64,000 bases of DNA from Picocystis sp. L7 (lineage: Eukaryota > Chlorophyta > Picocystophyceae > Picocystales > Picocystaceae): NCBI GenBank assembly GCA_020975725.1, contig QXJR01000017.1, forward strand, positions 373,001-437,000. Reading direction: 5' to 3'. The notes under the pieces were generated by a model. That model worked only from the letters and a program-made list of their open reading frames with translations, did no database searches and was not told where the DNA came from. Shown one piece after another: positions 9,281 to 19,238 of this stretch (position 1 is the stretch's first letter; each line of letters begins with the position of its first letter). Position numbers and translations under genes: made by a program.

Positions 9281-10585
9281 TCAGAGCACTGAAGATGCCG
9301 GTGATGGGACTGCAACCTCGTGCTTGAAGTGCTGCAGGAGTTGAAGGACCTTGTCTCGTTGTGTCGAGTCTTGAAAGATTCGGAGCTCCGTGCGGTAGGC
9401 TTTCAGGGCCCTCAATTCCTCCTTGTTGACGAGCCCCCTGGTCCCTTGATCTCCTGGACAAGGGCGATCGGCCTTGAATTCTTCAATGATGCGATTGGCC
9501 ACTCCCTCGATGCTATCCTCGTGATCGGTGTCTGGGCTGTCCATCCATCGATAGAGGTTTTCTCCCCGGAACCAGGTCATTTGTTTGGTGGCCAACCTTC
9601 TGGTGTCCTGTTGGTGCTTTAAGAGTGCGTCTTCCACTTCCTTCCAGTCGGGGACTTCTTGGGAGGATTCGAAGTAGCGATCCAGCATCTCCAGCATGTG
9701 TCGATAGCCGATGGATTGCGTGGCGCTGCAGCATCCTGCTCTGAGTCCCTTCTTCCACAGGGAGAAGCTCTCCTGCAGGATTCCTTGCTGCATCATTTGT
9801 TCACACCTGGCATCGATCCTGCGGTACAGCACGATCCGGTTGCTTGGGCAGAGGAAGAAGCATCGAAAATCCATGTCCAGTTCCTCCCAGGTTCCACTCC
9901 TCACGCCGGCCCAATCCCCGTCTTCACGATTGGTCCTTGCCTCGCCTTCGTTCTTGTACCCCGTCCCTTGACCTGCTTTGAAGCTGGACATGGGTCTTCC
10001 TGTTTCCAGCACCACTTCCAGCGCTCTCCTGAGCCTGCGATAATCGTTGTTTTTGAGCTGTTCCGCGTACTCCGGATCCCCAGCTTGGACCAGCACTTGC
10101 TTGGCGGCTTCCCATCGGTCTTCTTCGCTGGCATTGTCTTCCAGTTCTTCGTGCGCCTTCTCGATGGCCGTTTGTGCTTTTCGTTCTCCTTTCGGATCGG
10201 AAGGAGGTGCTTTCGGCGCACCGTGCACGAACCACCTCAGGTACATCCCGCTTCCACCGACGGCGATGGGCACCTTTCCACGTTCGGCGATGGTCTTGGC
10301 CGTCTCCCTGGCGCGTTGTGCGAAGGTCCCAGCGCTGAACCTTTCCTTATCTCCAGGATCCACGAGATCGATCATGTGGTGCTTGGCGCGACGTCGTTGT
10401 TGCGTGTCGGCCTTGTCTGCGCCGACGTCCATCCCTCGGAACACCTGGGCCGAATCTGCGGAGATGATCTCGCCTTGCATCTTTTCCGCCAGTCGGAGTG
10501 CCAGTGCGGTCTTCCCGCTCGCCGTGGGTCCGGAGAGCACCAGCACGCGCGGTCGCAACGCGCTTCGCGTCGCATGCGACGCCAT
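9281..10585 (-). CDS. tRNA dimethylallyltransferase (MiaA/tRNA-IPT)
   Basis: This intronless frame encodes 434 residues from the ATG at 10585; the longer frame starts with GTG. The enzyme transfers a dimethylallyl group to A37 of tRNAs that read codons starting with U; in plants its products also yield cis-zeatin cytokinins. Visible motifs are the P-loop GPTASGKT (residues 19-26), DSAQVFRGMDVGADK, HHMIDLVDP, GGSGMYLRW, NDYRRLRRALEVV, QSIGYR and ATKQMTWFR. These cover the full MiaA core. An insert around residues 195-240 is Gly/Arg-rich. No C-terminal zinc finger of the eukaryotic cytosolic/mitochondrial type (MOD5) is seen, so this resembles the bacterial or plant IPT9-like form. A TTTAGGG telobox lies 57 bases upstream of the start. 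Confidence 0.93.
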   Translation of the reverse strand: MASHATRSALRPRVLVLSGPTASGKTALALRLAEKMQGEIISADSAQVFRGMDVGADKADTQQRRRAKHHMIDLVDPGDKERFSAGTFAQRARETAKTIAERGKVPIAVGGSGMYLRWFVHGAPKAPPSDPKGERKAQTAIEKAHEELEDNASEEDRWEAAKQVLVQAGDPEYAEQLKNNDYRRLRRALEVVLETGRPMSSFKAGQGTGYKNEGEARTNREDGDWAGVRSGTWEELDMDFRCFFLCPSNRIVLYRRIDARCEQMMQQGILQESFSLWKKGLRAGCCSATQSIGYRHMLEMLDRYFESSQEVPDWKEVEDALLKHQQDTRRLATKQMTWFRGENLYRWMDSPDTDHEDSIEGVANRIIEEFKADRPCPGDQGTRGLVNKEELRALKAYRTELRIFQDSTQRDKVLQLLQHFKHEVAVPSPASSVL

Positions 10586-10641
10586 GTCCACGTCCAAAAC
10601 CCATCCATGGACCACCTGTGTGGAAACGAAGGTCCATTCGT

Positions 10642-10654
10642 CTAGGGTTTAGGG
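10642..10654. promoter_or_regulatory. Telobox-like repeat upstream of tRNA-IPT
   Basis: CTAGGGTTTAGGG is the same 13-base core as the telobox upstream of QCR9. It lies 57 bases upstream of the minus-strand tRNA-IPT start. Confidence 0.5.
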
Positions 10655-11112
10655 CTCCTCCTCCCAAGGCCGAGTCCTCCGCCCAAGGGGAAGGGTCGAT
10701 CGACCGCTCGACACGTGGATCGACGACGACACGACCAGCGACGAACAAACGTCGTGCAAGAACGAACACACGAGTTCGACATGCGACTGTCGAATTCACT
10801 CGAGTATACCAATGAGAATACATTGGACGGAATCAAACACCTGCGACTGTTTCAGAGCGCAGTGCATGCCTTGTAATACAGAACTTGGACGAAGTCACCA
10901 TCTCCACACCAGAATTCTCCTGTCATCGAGCCAACGCAGCAAAACCCGTTGTCGAAGGACAAAGAACACGTCGAAGAAGCAGGAAAGGGGATCAATCACC
11001 CCGCGCAGTAGCGAAAGACATACCGTACAGCGATTCACAACCACGTCACAACAGTGCGTGGAACACAGAGTAAAAAGTCAGAGAAATCGATATTTATAAC
11101 AACCTGTCCCCT

Positions 11113-11280
11113 TCCAATGGGGGGGAGAGACACAGAAAGGGCCTTGTCCTTCCTACTTCTTCCAATGGAGGGGAGAGACAGAAAGGGCCTCGTCCTTCCT
11201 ACTTCTTCCAACGTGGGAGAGACACAGAAAGGGCCTTGTTCTACTTACTCTACCCATGGGGGAGAGACAGAAAGGGCCTT
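11113..11280. repeat. Four-copy tandem repeat, period about 44-48 bases
   Basis: The unit contains GGAGAGACASAGAAAGGGCC followed by a T/C-rich part (TTGTCCTTCCTACTTCTTCC). Units begin near 11113, 11161, 11207 and 11251 and diverge slightly. It sits in the divergent promoter region upstream of the carrier gene at 11752. Confidence 0.8.
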
Positions 11281-11535
11281 CTCGTTGTGCTCCATATCGT
11301 TCGATCGGTTCGGATCGATCCAGTCGGGTTTCCCCTGGTTCGGATTCCACGGTTCGGTTCGAGATCGGATGGGAGGGGTTCGCGCTTGGGTTGGGCACGA
11401 GCCGAGACTCGACGAGTGGATCGCGCCAGCTGCTCCAACCACGCCCAGGGGAGCTCGTCCATCCCCCTCGGCCGCGCTCCTGATCGCCCATCCGCCAGGA
11501 CCTGCCGTGCCAAGCGCCGCTTCGCACACGCCATC

Positions 11536-11550
11536 GAGAAAAAACTCCCC
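11536..11550 (+). promoter_or_regulatory. GAGAARAAACTCCC motif upstream of carrier
   Basis: Reads GAGAAAAAACTCCCC and ends 201 bases before the carrier start codon. Confidence 0.5.
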
Positions 11551-11751
11551 TCCCTCGATCCTCGTCGCGCCCCGTCCTCCTCCCCCCGATCCCCTCCCTC
11601 CATCCCCGGTTCGTGCGACCTTCCCGGTCCGGTCCCCGCCGAGGATCTCCGCCCGTCGGTCCTCCTCGTCGGCACGCGTTTCTCGACCCCGGGTCTCCGC
11701 TCCCCCTTCCCTCGCGTTTCGGAGGTCTCCTTCGACGATCGAGGAGGAGCG

Positions 11752-12723
11752 ATGGCGTCGGCGCATCGTCCGACGCGCGTCCAGGCGGCGGCGTTGGACA
11801 TGGCGTGTGGCGGGATGGCGGGATTGGCGGCCAAGACGGCGGAGGCACCCGTGGATCGCATGAAGGTGCTCTTCCAGACCGGTCCGGACGCGTTCACGTG
11901 GCGCAGCGGCGCCCAAGTGATGGGCGAGGTGGTGCGACGAGAAGGATGGCGCGGATTGTGGAAAGGGAACGTGGTGGCCGCAGCCAGGCAGGTGCCCTTC
12001 GCAGGCATCAATTACGCCGCCAGGGAAGCCATCAAAACCGCCATGATCGAAAGGAGACCGGAAGGTAGGGAAAGGATCGCAGGAGGGAACCTCACCCTGT
12101 CGCCTTGGGAAAAACTGGCCTCTGGCGCGTGCTCTGGTGCCGCTTCCACCATGCTCACCTATCCGCTGGAAGTGGCCAGAGTGCGCATGCAAGCGGCCAG
12201 ACCCGGTGCAAAGGTCGATCTCCGCGCCATCTTCGAAGAAATGTATCGATCCATGCGCGGTGACGCACAAGCCAGGGTGCCCATGGCGGGACTGGGACCG
12301 ACGCTGCTCGGCATGATGGCGTACGCAGGCGTCACGTGGACGGTCTTCGAAACCTTGCAGGAAAGAAGAGCACGTGCCTTGGGAACGGATCCGCGAGAAA
12401 CCAATCCCATGCAGAACGCCATGTACGGCGGTGCAGCGGGACTGGTGGGACAAACCGTCGTGTATCCCATCGAAACCGTCCGACGTCGCATCCAAGTCAT
12501 GAAGCGACAGGCGCTCCATGCACGAGAAGGAGAGCTCGTCGTCGCCACCAATGCGACGCGCGTCTTCTTCCGCGTGTGGAAGGAAGAAGGTACGCGAGGA
12601 CTCTACAAAGGTCTCAGCATCAATTTTGTCAAGGGCCCGCTGGCACTGGCCACCAGCTTCACCGTGTTCCACTGGACCAAGAACGCAATCAGCGATCGTG
12701 GTACACGAGGGTCCGACACCTAA
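11752..12723 (+). CDS. Mitochondrial carrier family protein (CoA/adenine nucleotide carrier-like)
   Basis: This intronless frame encodes 323 residues from the ATG at 11752, near the usual SLC25 length of about 300. The three repeats carry APVDRMKVLFQ, YPLEVARVRMQ and YPIETVRRRIQ, the PxD/ExxK/R signatures. GLWKGNVVAAARQVPFAGIN and LYKGLSINFVKGPLALATSF are the matching even-helix ends. The FQ...WKGN...R.P..AIN pattern resembles the SLC25A16/A42/Leu5 group, which moves CoA, ADP or PAP across the inner mitochondrial membrane, but the substrate is not settled here. The open frame extends upstream to 11236, but that part is Arg/Pro/Ser-rich promoter sequence, so I use the MASAHRPTRVQAAALDMACG start. 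Confidence 0.88.
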   Translation: MASAHRPTRVQAAALDMACGGMAGLAAKTAEAPVDRMKVLFQTGPDAFTWRSGAQVMGEVVRREGWRGLWKGNVVAAARQVPFAGINYAAREAIKTAMIERRPEGRERIAGGNLTLSPWEKLASGACSGAASTMLTYPLEVARVRMQAARPGAKVDLRAIFEEMYRSMRGDAQARVPMAGLGPTLLGMMAYAGVTWTVFETLQERRARALGTDPRETNPMQNAMYGGAAGLVGQTVVYPIETVRRRIQVMKRQALHAREGELVVATNATRVFFRVWKEEGTRGLYKGLSINFVKGPLALATSFTVFHWTKNAISDRGTRGSDT

Positions 12724-13265
12724 CTTTCGATCGGGTCGCTCGCACCCATCCAAGGAAAAGGATTCGGTCCTTTCGAAAACAAATTCCTGGCCTTCCCCTC
12801 GGAAATGGGACTGCCAAGCCTTCGCACAAGAGGAAATGCCCGTGCTCGTCCGCATCCACTCCTGCAAAATAAGTAGCACGGTGGAAAACTGTTCAGGGAC
12901 GGTGGCGATCTCTCCACTACAACCCCTCCGCCGGGCCTGGCGGGGGATTTGGATCATTCTTCGGCGGAAATGGACGAGCCCACGTCCAGAATCCGAGCCA
13001 ACCCGTGGCCCTGGGCGGTCACCTTGCACGCACGTGCTGCACATGTCAGGTAGGGTCGAGCCATGAACATCCTGCACCCCGCAACGGGATTTCGTTGCTC
13101 CGCCAAGCAGGGAGGGCAAGGTTGCTCCAAAGTGTCGACAGACAGGCAAGGTTCATTTTTTCCGATTTCGATGGGGTGGCGCAGAAACTTCCACGCCATG
13201 ACCCTTAAAGATTCATTTATTCACCACGAACAGATTTATGGTTCAAATAGCGGAAAAAACGCGGG
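12724..13265. other. Convergent intergenic region, carrier / SET protein
   Basis: No coding sequence is recognised. A 634-residue minus-strand open frame runs through here and across the carrier gene; it is a shadow of the carrier. CATTTATTCACC near 13213 could supply a minus-strand polyadenylation signal (GAATAAATG) for the SET gene. Confidence 0.4.
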
Positions 13266-14657
13266 CTAGCGAAAAAAGTCTTCGAACGTGGAGCCACCGT
13301 CGTCGTTCAGGAGTCCCAAGCGCTTGAGCCTGCGCTCTTGGTAGTACTCGATCTCGTCCAGCTCTTGCAGCACCTCATTGAAGAACCCTATTCCCGTCTG
13401 CAACGCCTGCTTCTCTCCCATGCGCAGTCGTATGGCAATTTCCAGTGCGCTTCCTTCCTGGACCTGTCCCTTGGCCAGCAGGGCGAAATCCTCCTCGAAG
13501 GTTGTAGGATAGGCTTCGAGCGCCTGTTCGAGGGCCTGCGCGATGCTTGCACACGCCATTTCTTCGTTCTCTCGGCTCACAGGCAGGCTGATCAAATCCC
13601 ACGCCTGATCTCGGAAGAGCGCTTCTAGTAGGAACGCATCCGTCCCTCCCAAGTGGATCAGACGGAGCATGGTGCGCAGGTCTTCTGGTGGCAGCTTCCC
13701 ATCTTGTATGGCGAACGTGACGCTTTCTCCCGAATACCCTGCCACTTCCAGGACGTCCATCTTGTCCTCCCGGAACGGATCTTCTTCGGGTATGCTCAGT
13801 CCGATTTCAAATGTCCCTTGGGGCGTTTGTGTGTCCATCACCCCGTGTTCTGCGAACAATCTTGAATCCCCGCGCCCTTGTCCTTGGTCCCAGTCCATGC
13901 AAATGGGTTGGTCGCATGGGATTTCCTTCGTGGCCACCAATTGGACACGTGCACCAAACCAACCCCCTTTGACCTGCAGCTGTGCGTTGGCACCATTGCC
14001 ACGTGCGTGATCGGACAGGTGCAGGAGCGGCACCAAAGCAGGTTTTCCGCCTTCCTCCACGTCCAAGCATGCCGCACGGACCGCCAAGAAGCTCGAGGTG
14101 GACGCAGGCGCGTCGCTCAAGGCGCTTTCGACGAGAGCAGAGGCCCGTTTCCGAGACGCGTCCACCATCGCCAAGGCCTGCGTGCCTTCCATGGCGCTTC
14201 GAAGCGGATCCTCTTCGCTTTCCAAACCTTCCAACAATCCGATCAGGAGATCGAAAGCGCCCGAAACGCCGTTCGCGTCGTCGAATTGCGCTTTGGAAAG
14301 GTGCATGGCGCCACGAGCTTGTGGATCCTCGAGCGCAAGCGTGGCGATGCGGAGCCATTCGGGCGCGTTTCGCCAGGCCGTCGCGTCTGCCACTTGTACC
14401 TTCACCTTCTGCACGTCCTTAGGATCGCGCATCCACGCGTCTGCGCTCGCTTCGAGCACGGTTTCGCCGCGCTTGACGTCTCTCGTGGCGAGGATCCTCC
14501 TTCCATCGGGGCTGGGCGCGCAGCACGGGATCCGCACGCCGCGTGCTTCCGCCCAGGCCCGCGTGAGACCTTCCTGCTTCGCTCCCAACGCTCCACGGAC
14601 GCTCCAACGACGACGAACGCGCGCCTGATGCACGCGAACGCGCGCCATAGCCGACAT
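13266..14657 (-). CDS. SET-domain, Rubisco-LSMT-like protein methyltransferase
   Basis: The protein has 463 residues from the ATG at 14657; the frame is open to 14768 but only with a GTG start. The N-terminus (MARVRVHQARVRRRWSVRGA) is Arg/Ala-rich, like a plastid or mitochondrial transit peptide. The split SET part shows RRILATRDVKRGETVLEA near the start, then VPLLHLSDHARGNGANAQLQ (the family usually has ...D..NH) and VATKEIPCDQPICMDWDQGQ, with LFAEHGVMDTQTPQGTFEIG. The Rubisco-LSMT substrate-binding domain makes up the C-terminal third (EDPFREDKMDVLEVAG to the end). Plastid relatives methylate Rubisco large subunit or aldolase, or act in plastid transcription (PTAC14). The canonical NH motif reads SDHARGN here, so activity is uncertain. 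Two GTTAAC motifs lie 28 and 47 bases upstream. Confidence 0.75.
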   Translation of the reverse strand: MSAMARVRVHQARVRRRWSVRGALGAKQEGLTRAWAEARGVRIPCCAPSPDGRRILATRDVKRGETVLEASADAWMRDPKDVQKVKVQVADATAWRNAPEWLRIATLALEDPQARGAMHLSKAQFDDANGVSGAFDLLIGLLEGLESEEDPLRSAMEGTQALAMVDASRKRASALVESALSDAPASTSSFLAVRAACLDVEEGGKPALVPLLHLSDHARGNGANAQLQVKGGWFGARVQLVATKEIPCDQPICMDWDQGQGRGDSRLFAEHGVMDTQTPQGTFEIGLSIPEEDPFREDKMDVLEVAGYSGESVTFAIQDGKLPPEDLRTMLRLIHLGGTDAFLLEALFRDQAWDLISLPVSRENEEMACASIAQALEQALEAYPTTFEEDFALLAKGQVQEGSALEIAIRLRMGEKQALQTGIGFFNEVLQELDEIEYYQERRLKRLGLLNDDGGSTFEDFFR

Positions 14658-15897
14658 CGCCTCCGTACGCTTCGACGCCAGGAAGTTAACCACGAAACCG
14701 CGAGTTAACCGAACGGGAAACCCCGAGACGGACCTCGATGGTGTCGGCGATTGGACCCGAGGGATCACCCAGGGTGCCAGTTGTACTCATGGGTTGTGTG
14801 GGGACGCTCGTTTCGTTCGATTGGTAGGGAGGGGCGGGGAGGGGGCGAAACCTCGTACAAAAGGAGGATACCTAGGCGTAAGACCCACCACACAAATGGG
14901 GAGAAAATAGAACGTGGAGCGGGACTCGAGAGTAGGTGACATGGCTAAAGAATCAGGCGCTCATCTCTGCAGAGTCGATCGCGGAACGTTCGTGACAACG
15001 AACGAACGAACGAACGAACAAGCGGATACGTTCATGGAAGGGAACGAAGGTCCCTCCATGCAAACTACATGCCGCCCAAGTGTGCGTCACGAACAAATGG
15101 AAGGGAAGACCCCCTCCGTGCGAGTTTGTGGATTCAACATGGAATGCCTAAGCCCTTGCATGCAACGCAAACATGAAGTTGGCAAACCGATGTCCAAGAT
15201 TGTTGGGCGTAGGCTGAAACGTCGCACATCATCACGTTTAGTCCTGCTCGAACAGCGTGGCAAACTACAACACGAAAGAGATGGTAAGCTCGTTTGGAGG
15301 TACGAAATGCAACTCGGCTTTGTGATTTCTCCGGAGGTTGCAATCGAATGAGCAATGAAAAACAATGTTTCCAAACAAGCCATGGACACGCCCAAGCAAG
15401 CGTAGTAAATGTGCCTTGCACAAAGGGATAAGCAAGATGCAAAGCATCGGCACAATCGTGCGTTTGACGATGATCCTCGGAAACCTGCGGAGGGTTTTGG
15501 GACTTTGGCTACAACATTTCCTTGCAAACTTAATTGTATCGTTGAATCAAGGAAGAAGTTCCTCTTTCCTCTTGGAGCCATACTTTGCAACAGGCCAGGT
15601 GCAATCCACGCACTTTGCATGATTGGTGAAGCTCGTGCGCTAGCCACGGCAAATGGTGAGGTCGTACAACATAGTTTGGGAATATGTTCGTGTGTGGGGC
15701 ATGGCCAATCCAGCCTAGCGCTTTTACTACGACAACGGCCTTCCCACATGGATTTTGCACTGTCCCGGCGGCATGCATAGTGGCTGCAGGCATTCTTTTT
15801 GGCAGCGGGCAAGACATCGCGCCACTGTCGCCTGTGCTGGTGTATGGGTCAGTAGCTTAGAAATTCGTGGGGATGAGTACATGCTGCCTTCCACGAA
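14658..15897. other. Gene-poor stretch with (GAAC)n microsatellite
   Basis: It contains GTTAAC at 14685 and 14704 (SET gene promoter) and an (AACG)n microsatellite near 14996..15019. From about 15000 to 15800 the sequence is less GC-rich and holds several medium open frames on both strands without any family I recognise. It could be decayed mobile DNA, but no diagnostic domain is visible. Confidence 0.4.
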
Positions 15898-17460
15898 TCA
15901 AATCGAGAGTGTGCTGCTGTGATGGCGGATCCACAGGCGTTCCCGCTGGTGCGTGAGCGCCACATAAAGTTCCTCCTGCAGCGTTCGTGCTGGAGGACCG
16001 CCAAAAGGATCAAAAGGACGCAGCAGGACCACATGCAAGGTCACACGCAACAAGGGGTGCTCTGAAGTCCCCGTTGCGCGATCTCCGTGGGCCATGCGCA
16101 CCTCCAAACCGACCACCTCATGATGCAATGTTTGTCTGCTGGCCTGCAGGCGAACCCAATGCTGCAGCTCGGACACAATAGCGGCAGGACCATGACACTT
16201 ACGGGATGACACTTGGCCGGTAGAAACAGCACGATAAGATCGATGCAAAGCTTCCAAACAGGTGGTGCAACAACCCAGCTGATCCCGTAAGGTGTAGTGA
16301 CGAGCAACAAACGCACGTGCCAATTCCCAGAGGCGAGCCTTGAATGTTTGTGTACCCAGGCGGTGGGACTCCAAGGTAACTGGAACTCGAGGACCCATCA
16401 TGAAAGGATGCTTCAGGAGTTTTTGGGCAGAGGGACGTCTTGAGATGTCACGGTCCAAGGCCACAGAGACGAAGTCTCGGAAGTCAGCTGGGAAGCATTT
16501 GGGCACAGTCGGTGTTGGTTCGCTCAAAATGTCCACCATGACACTCATGGGGCTGCCGCTTGAGCGGTAAGGGCATAGACCCGTTGCGCATTCCAGCACG
16601 GAAATGCCCAAGCTCCAGATGTCTGCGTTTGCATTGTGAGTCCCATGTTCAAGATATTCAGGAGGCATGTAGACCATGGTGCCGACGGTAGTCTCCCCAG
16701 GCGATCCGGTACTACTGACTGCAGTTGCCAGCCCAAAGTCTCCTAACTTTGCCCTACCTGCATGGTCCAGCAAGATATTTCCAGGCTTCACATCCCTATG
16801 AACCACTCCCATCTCAGCGTGCATCGAGTGGAGGCCTTCCAGGACGTCTTTCGTCACGGATGCAAGTTGCTGCAGCGGTATCCTCCCTTTCTTCTTCTTC
16901 AGCGCGGCCAGATCTCCTCCGCTCATGTACTCCATGACCAGGACTTGCTTCCCACTCTCTGGGGATCGGTACCAACCATAGTACTGCACCAGACCGGGCC
17001 TTCCCCTCGCGGCTTCCAGGGCTTGAATTTCCTCCACGCCCACATTCGCATCGCTGGATTCGTTTTCCCTTGTCTCTTTCAAGGCCACTGCCTTACCTGT
17101 GCTCCTCAGGACTCCCATGTGCACCACGCTGTTCGCTCCTCTTGCCATGGGTTCGAACCTCTTGACGTCTGACCACTCCAGCTGGGTCGGATCCGCGCCG
17201 TGGACCATCCCCGTCGCCAATTCGTTCCACGCCCTTTTTTTCCTCGCCGTGCATAGTGCTCTTTCCTCTCCTTTGTCCTCCTCGCATCGTCCTTTGTGCA
17301 TCCAATGGACCTCCTGTCCATCCGAACCGTCGGTCAGCCTCGCTCGACCATCTCGATCCCACGTCCTGGGGTCTCCCTTTCGCCCTTTTTTCAGCACCTT
17401 CAGGTCTTCTGCGGTGTGGCAGGAATGGCAGGACGTGTCCACGGTGAGTTCGGGAAGCAT
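15898..17460 (-). CDS. MAP kinase kinase, MKK3-like, with NTF2-like C-terminal domain
   Basis: The protein kinase domain spans about residues 95-365. Its landmarks are ARGANSVVHMG (Gly loop), AVALKE (Lys), VMEYMSGGDL (hinge), VVHRDVKPGNILLD (catalytic loop), KLGDFGLA (DFG), GTMVYMPPE (activation/P+1) and ADIWSLGISVLECATG. This is the STE/MAPKK style. After HPFMM, the tail FKARLWELARAFVARHYTLR to the end fits an NTF2-like fold: AFVxxYY, YRAVSTGQ, AIVSELQ, then alternating strands. A MAPKK with an NTF2 tail is the plant MKK3 architecture, which relays stress and hormone signals to MAPKs. The ATG at 17460 is the first in frame; the residues before 'MVHGADPTQLEW' (ATG at 17208) look unstructured and may not be translated. 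Neighbours are unrelated in function. Confidence 0.82.
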   Translation of the reverse strand: MLPELTVDTSCHSCHTAEDLKVLKKGRKGDPRTWDRDGRARLTDGSDGQEVHWMHKGRCEEDKGEERALCTARKKRAWNELATGMVHGADPTQLEWSDVKRFEPMARGANSVVHMGVLRSTGKAVALKETRENESSDANVGVEEIQALEAARGRPGLVQYYGWYRSPESGKQVLVMEYMSGGDLAALKKKKGRIPLQQLASVTKDVLEGLHSMHAEMGVVHRDVKPGNILLDHAGRAKLGDFGLATAVSSTGSPGETTVGTMVYMPPEYLEHGTHNANADIWSLGISVLECATGLCPYRSSGSPMSVMVDILSEPTPTVPKCFPADFRDFVSVALDRDISRRPSAQKLLKHPFMMGPRVPVTLESHRLGTQTFKARLWELARAFVARHYTLRDQLGCCTTCLEALHRSYRAVSTGQVSSRKCHGPAAIVSELQHWVRLQASRQTLHHEVVGLEVRMAHGDRATGTSEHPLLRVTLHVVLLRPFDPFGGPPARTLQEELYVALTHQRERLWIRHHSSTLSI

Positions 17461-18147
17461 GGCGATGGCGTGTGCGCGCAGATGCGCGTCCACATGCGAC
17501 GTTTCAGACAGGGTCCGACCACGTCCAGGGTATCCCTGGGATCCATCGGATCGGTCTCCCTTTCATCGCATGGGTTCGAAAGGAGAGATTGATCCCAATC
17601 GAAAGGAAAGATCCGAACGGGGAGTAAGCCGAGGCACCAGGGGGAACGAAGAGGAAAAATACCCCCCTCTCGACCAGGGGAAAGACAGGGGTGGTGGATG
17701 GGCGTGCTGCGGACGTCGAGCCGCGGAACGCCTGACCTTGCTTGGCGTCCATTAGAAACCAAGTCGGTCTGGACCTCCCTCGAACGATCGGTGCCCGAAA
17801 CGTCCACCGAAAGCCGCTCCAGCGATCCACGTCCGATCCGCTTCCGCGTCCCAGTCAAGAAGGGAGTCTATTTCCCCGGGAACCCGAGGATCCCCCATGG
17901 AAGACGGTTGTCCTCCCTTGGGTTAACTCGGTCACGAAACTTCGGACCTGGAGAGACAAACCCAACGGGTCCGGTCCAGCTTGGAGCATGGGGGGACGTT
18001 TCAACTCCTTCGTGGATGAGAACGAAAAGACCTCGCATCGGGCACGGCAAAGTGAACGGCACGAAGGTCAGAAGGTGGTTAAGGTATTATTACTTGGGCA
18101 GGAAGCCCGCGCGATGCAAGACAACGTGCAAAGAGGCCACGAAGAAG
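17461..18147. other. Intergenic region upstream of the kinase
   Basis: This GC-rich promoter region has GTTAAC at 17922..17927. No coding sequence is recognised; the long plus-strand frames are Arg/Ser/Pro-rich. Confidence 0.4.
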
Positions 18148-19238
18148 CTACACAGGGGTGTCCGTGTGCATGCTCTTCTTCAACTTGGCAATTGCCTTCC
18201 CGGGATTCAGACCTTTGGGACAGGCACGGGAGCAATTCATGATTGTGTGGCAGCGATAGAGCTTGTACATGTCGTCAAGCTGGGCGAGTCGTTCCTCCGT
18301 GAACTGATCACGGCTGTCGATTATCCACCTGTACGCTTGCAGCAAAACTGCAGGACCAAGATACTTGTCCTGATTCCACCAGTAGCTCGGGCAGCTGGTG
18401 CTGCAACAAGCGCAAAGAATGCACTCGTACAGTCCATCTAGTTTCTTGCGATCCTCCTTTGACTGCAGGTATTCCTTACCGCCCGGCCTGCATCGCACAA
18501 CCAGATCGGCCATGTCAAGGAATGACGAGCGTAAACAAACGTCAGTAAAGCGGTACGCAAGCATCCCAACGCATGGCGAACGCAAACCCCCGCACGTACG
18601 GTGATGTCCTGGTCTGAAGAAAAGGCTTGATTGACTTGTACTGAGCGTAGAAGTTGCTCATGTCAACCACCAGATCCTTCACAACATACATGTGTGGGAG
18701 AGGCGTGATTTTTGTTGGTTTGCTGGTGTCCATGTTCACCTTGCTCAAACAGGCCAAATGGTTCTGTCCGTCAATATTCATGGCACAAGAGCCGCAGATT
18801 CCCTCTCTGGCGTCCAGTCAAATGCGTCATTGGTTGCGACAGGAGCGAGGCCGCGTTATTCCGTGCCGGGTCAGCATCTCATACGGGTTCGTTTTCCGTT
18901 CGGGTGTGGCCTGTCAGCTTGCATCGCTTTTTCCAAGTCTCTCACCTGCAGGATCTTCGGAAGGACAGCGATGGATCCAGACCCTTGATTTTGAAGAGCA
19001 CGTCCAGCACCATGGGTCCGCATTCGGTCAGGTCAACCTTGTAGGGCACCATTTTCGGTTTTCCTCCTTCTTCTGGATTCCAACGGTAGACCTGGAAGAC
19101 CTTCTCGAGTTTGTTTCCCGCATCGTTTGTGGCTTGCGACGAGGCCGCCACTGCGGACGCCGCCACGGCCGTCGAGGACACGTTCGCCGCCCTCGTCGGG
19201 AACAGCCGCAGCGCTCCACCAACCGCTCTGGCGAACAT
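18148..19238 (-). CDS. SDH2: Succinate dehydrogenase iron-sulfur subunit, three exons
   Basis: Exons are 19238..18946, 18806..18600 and 18487..18148, with introns of 139 and 112 bases (GTGAGA...CCAG and GTACGT...GCAG). Lengths 293+207+340 give 279 residues plus stop in one frame. The N-terminus [20 protein letters not shown] is a mitochondrial presequence. The [2Fe-2S] site is [12 protein letters not shown]...CL, with its Arg-Glu pair split by intron 1. The [4Fe-4S] site is [16 protein letters not shown] and the [3Fe-4S] site is [20 protein letters not shown]. All cluster ligands are present. The protein carries electrons from SDH1-bound FAD to ubiquinone in complex II of the inner mitochondrial membrane. 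It is divergent from the CTD phosphatase gene. Confidence 0.95.

Larger units (their letters stand above)
10586..11751. other. Divergent intergenic region, tRNA-IPT / carrier
   Basis: This 1.17 kb region contains a telobox near the minus-strand gene, a tandem repeat (11113..11280) and a GAGAAAAAACTCCCC motif near the plus-strand gene. No coding sequence is recognised. Confidence 0.5.

Noticed and set aside
11245-13149. 634-codon minus-strand frame across the carrier gene
   Set aside because: Opposite strand of a clear SLC25 carrier; composition is Arg/Gly/His-rich and has no domain.
15000-15800. 241-codon minus-strand frame
   Set aside because: Cys/Ser-rich without any recognised domain or clear start context; kept only as unexplained sequence.
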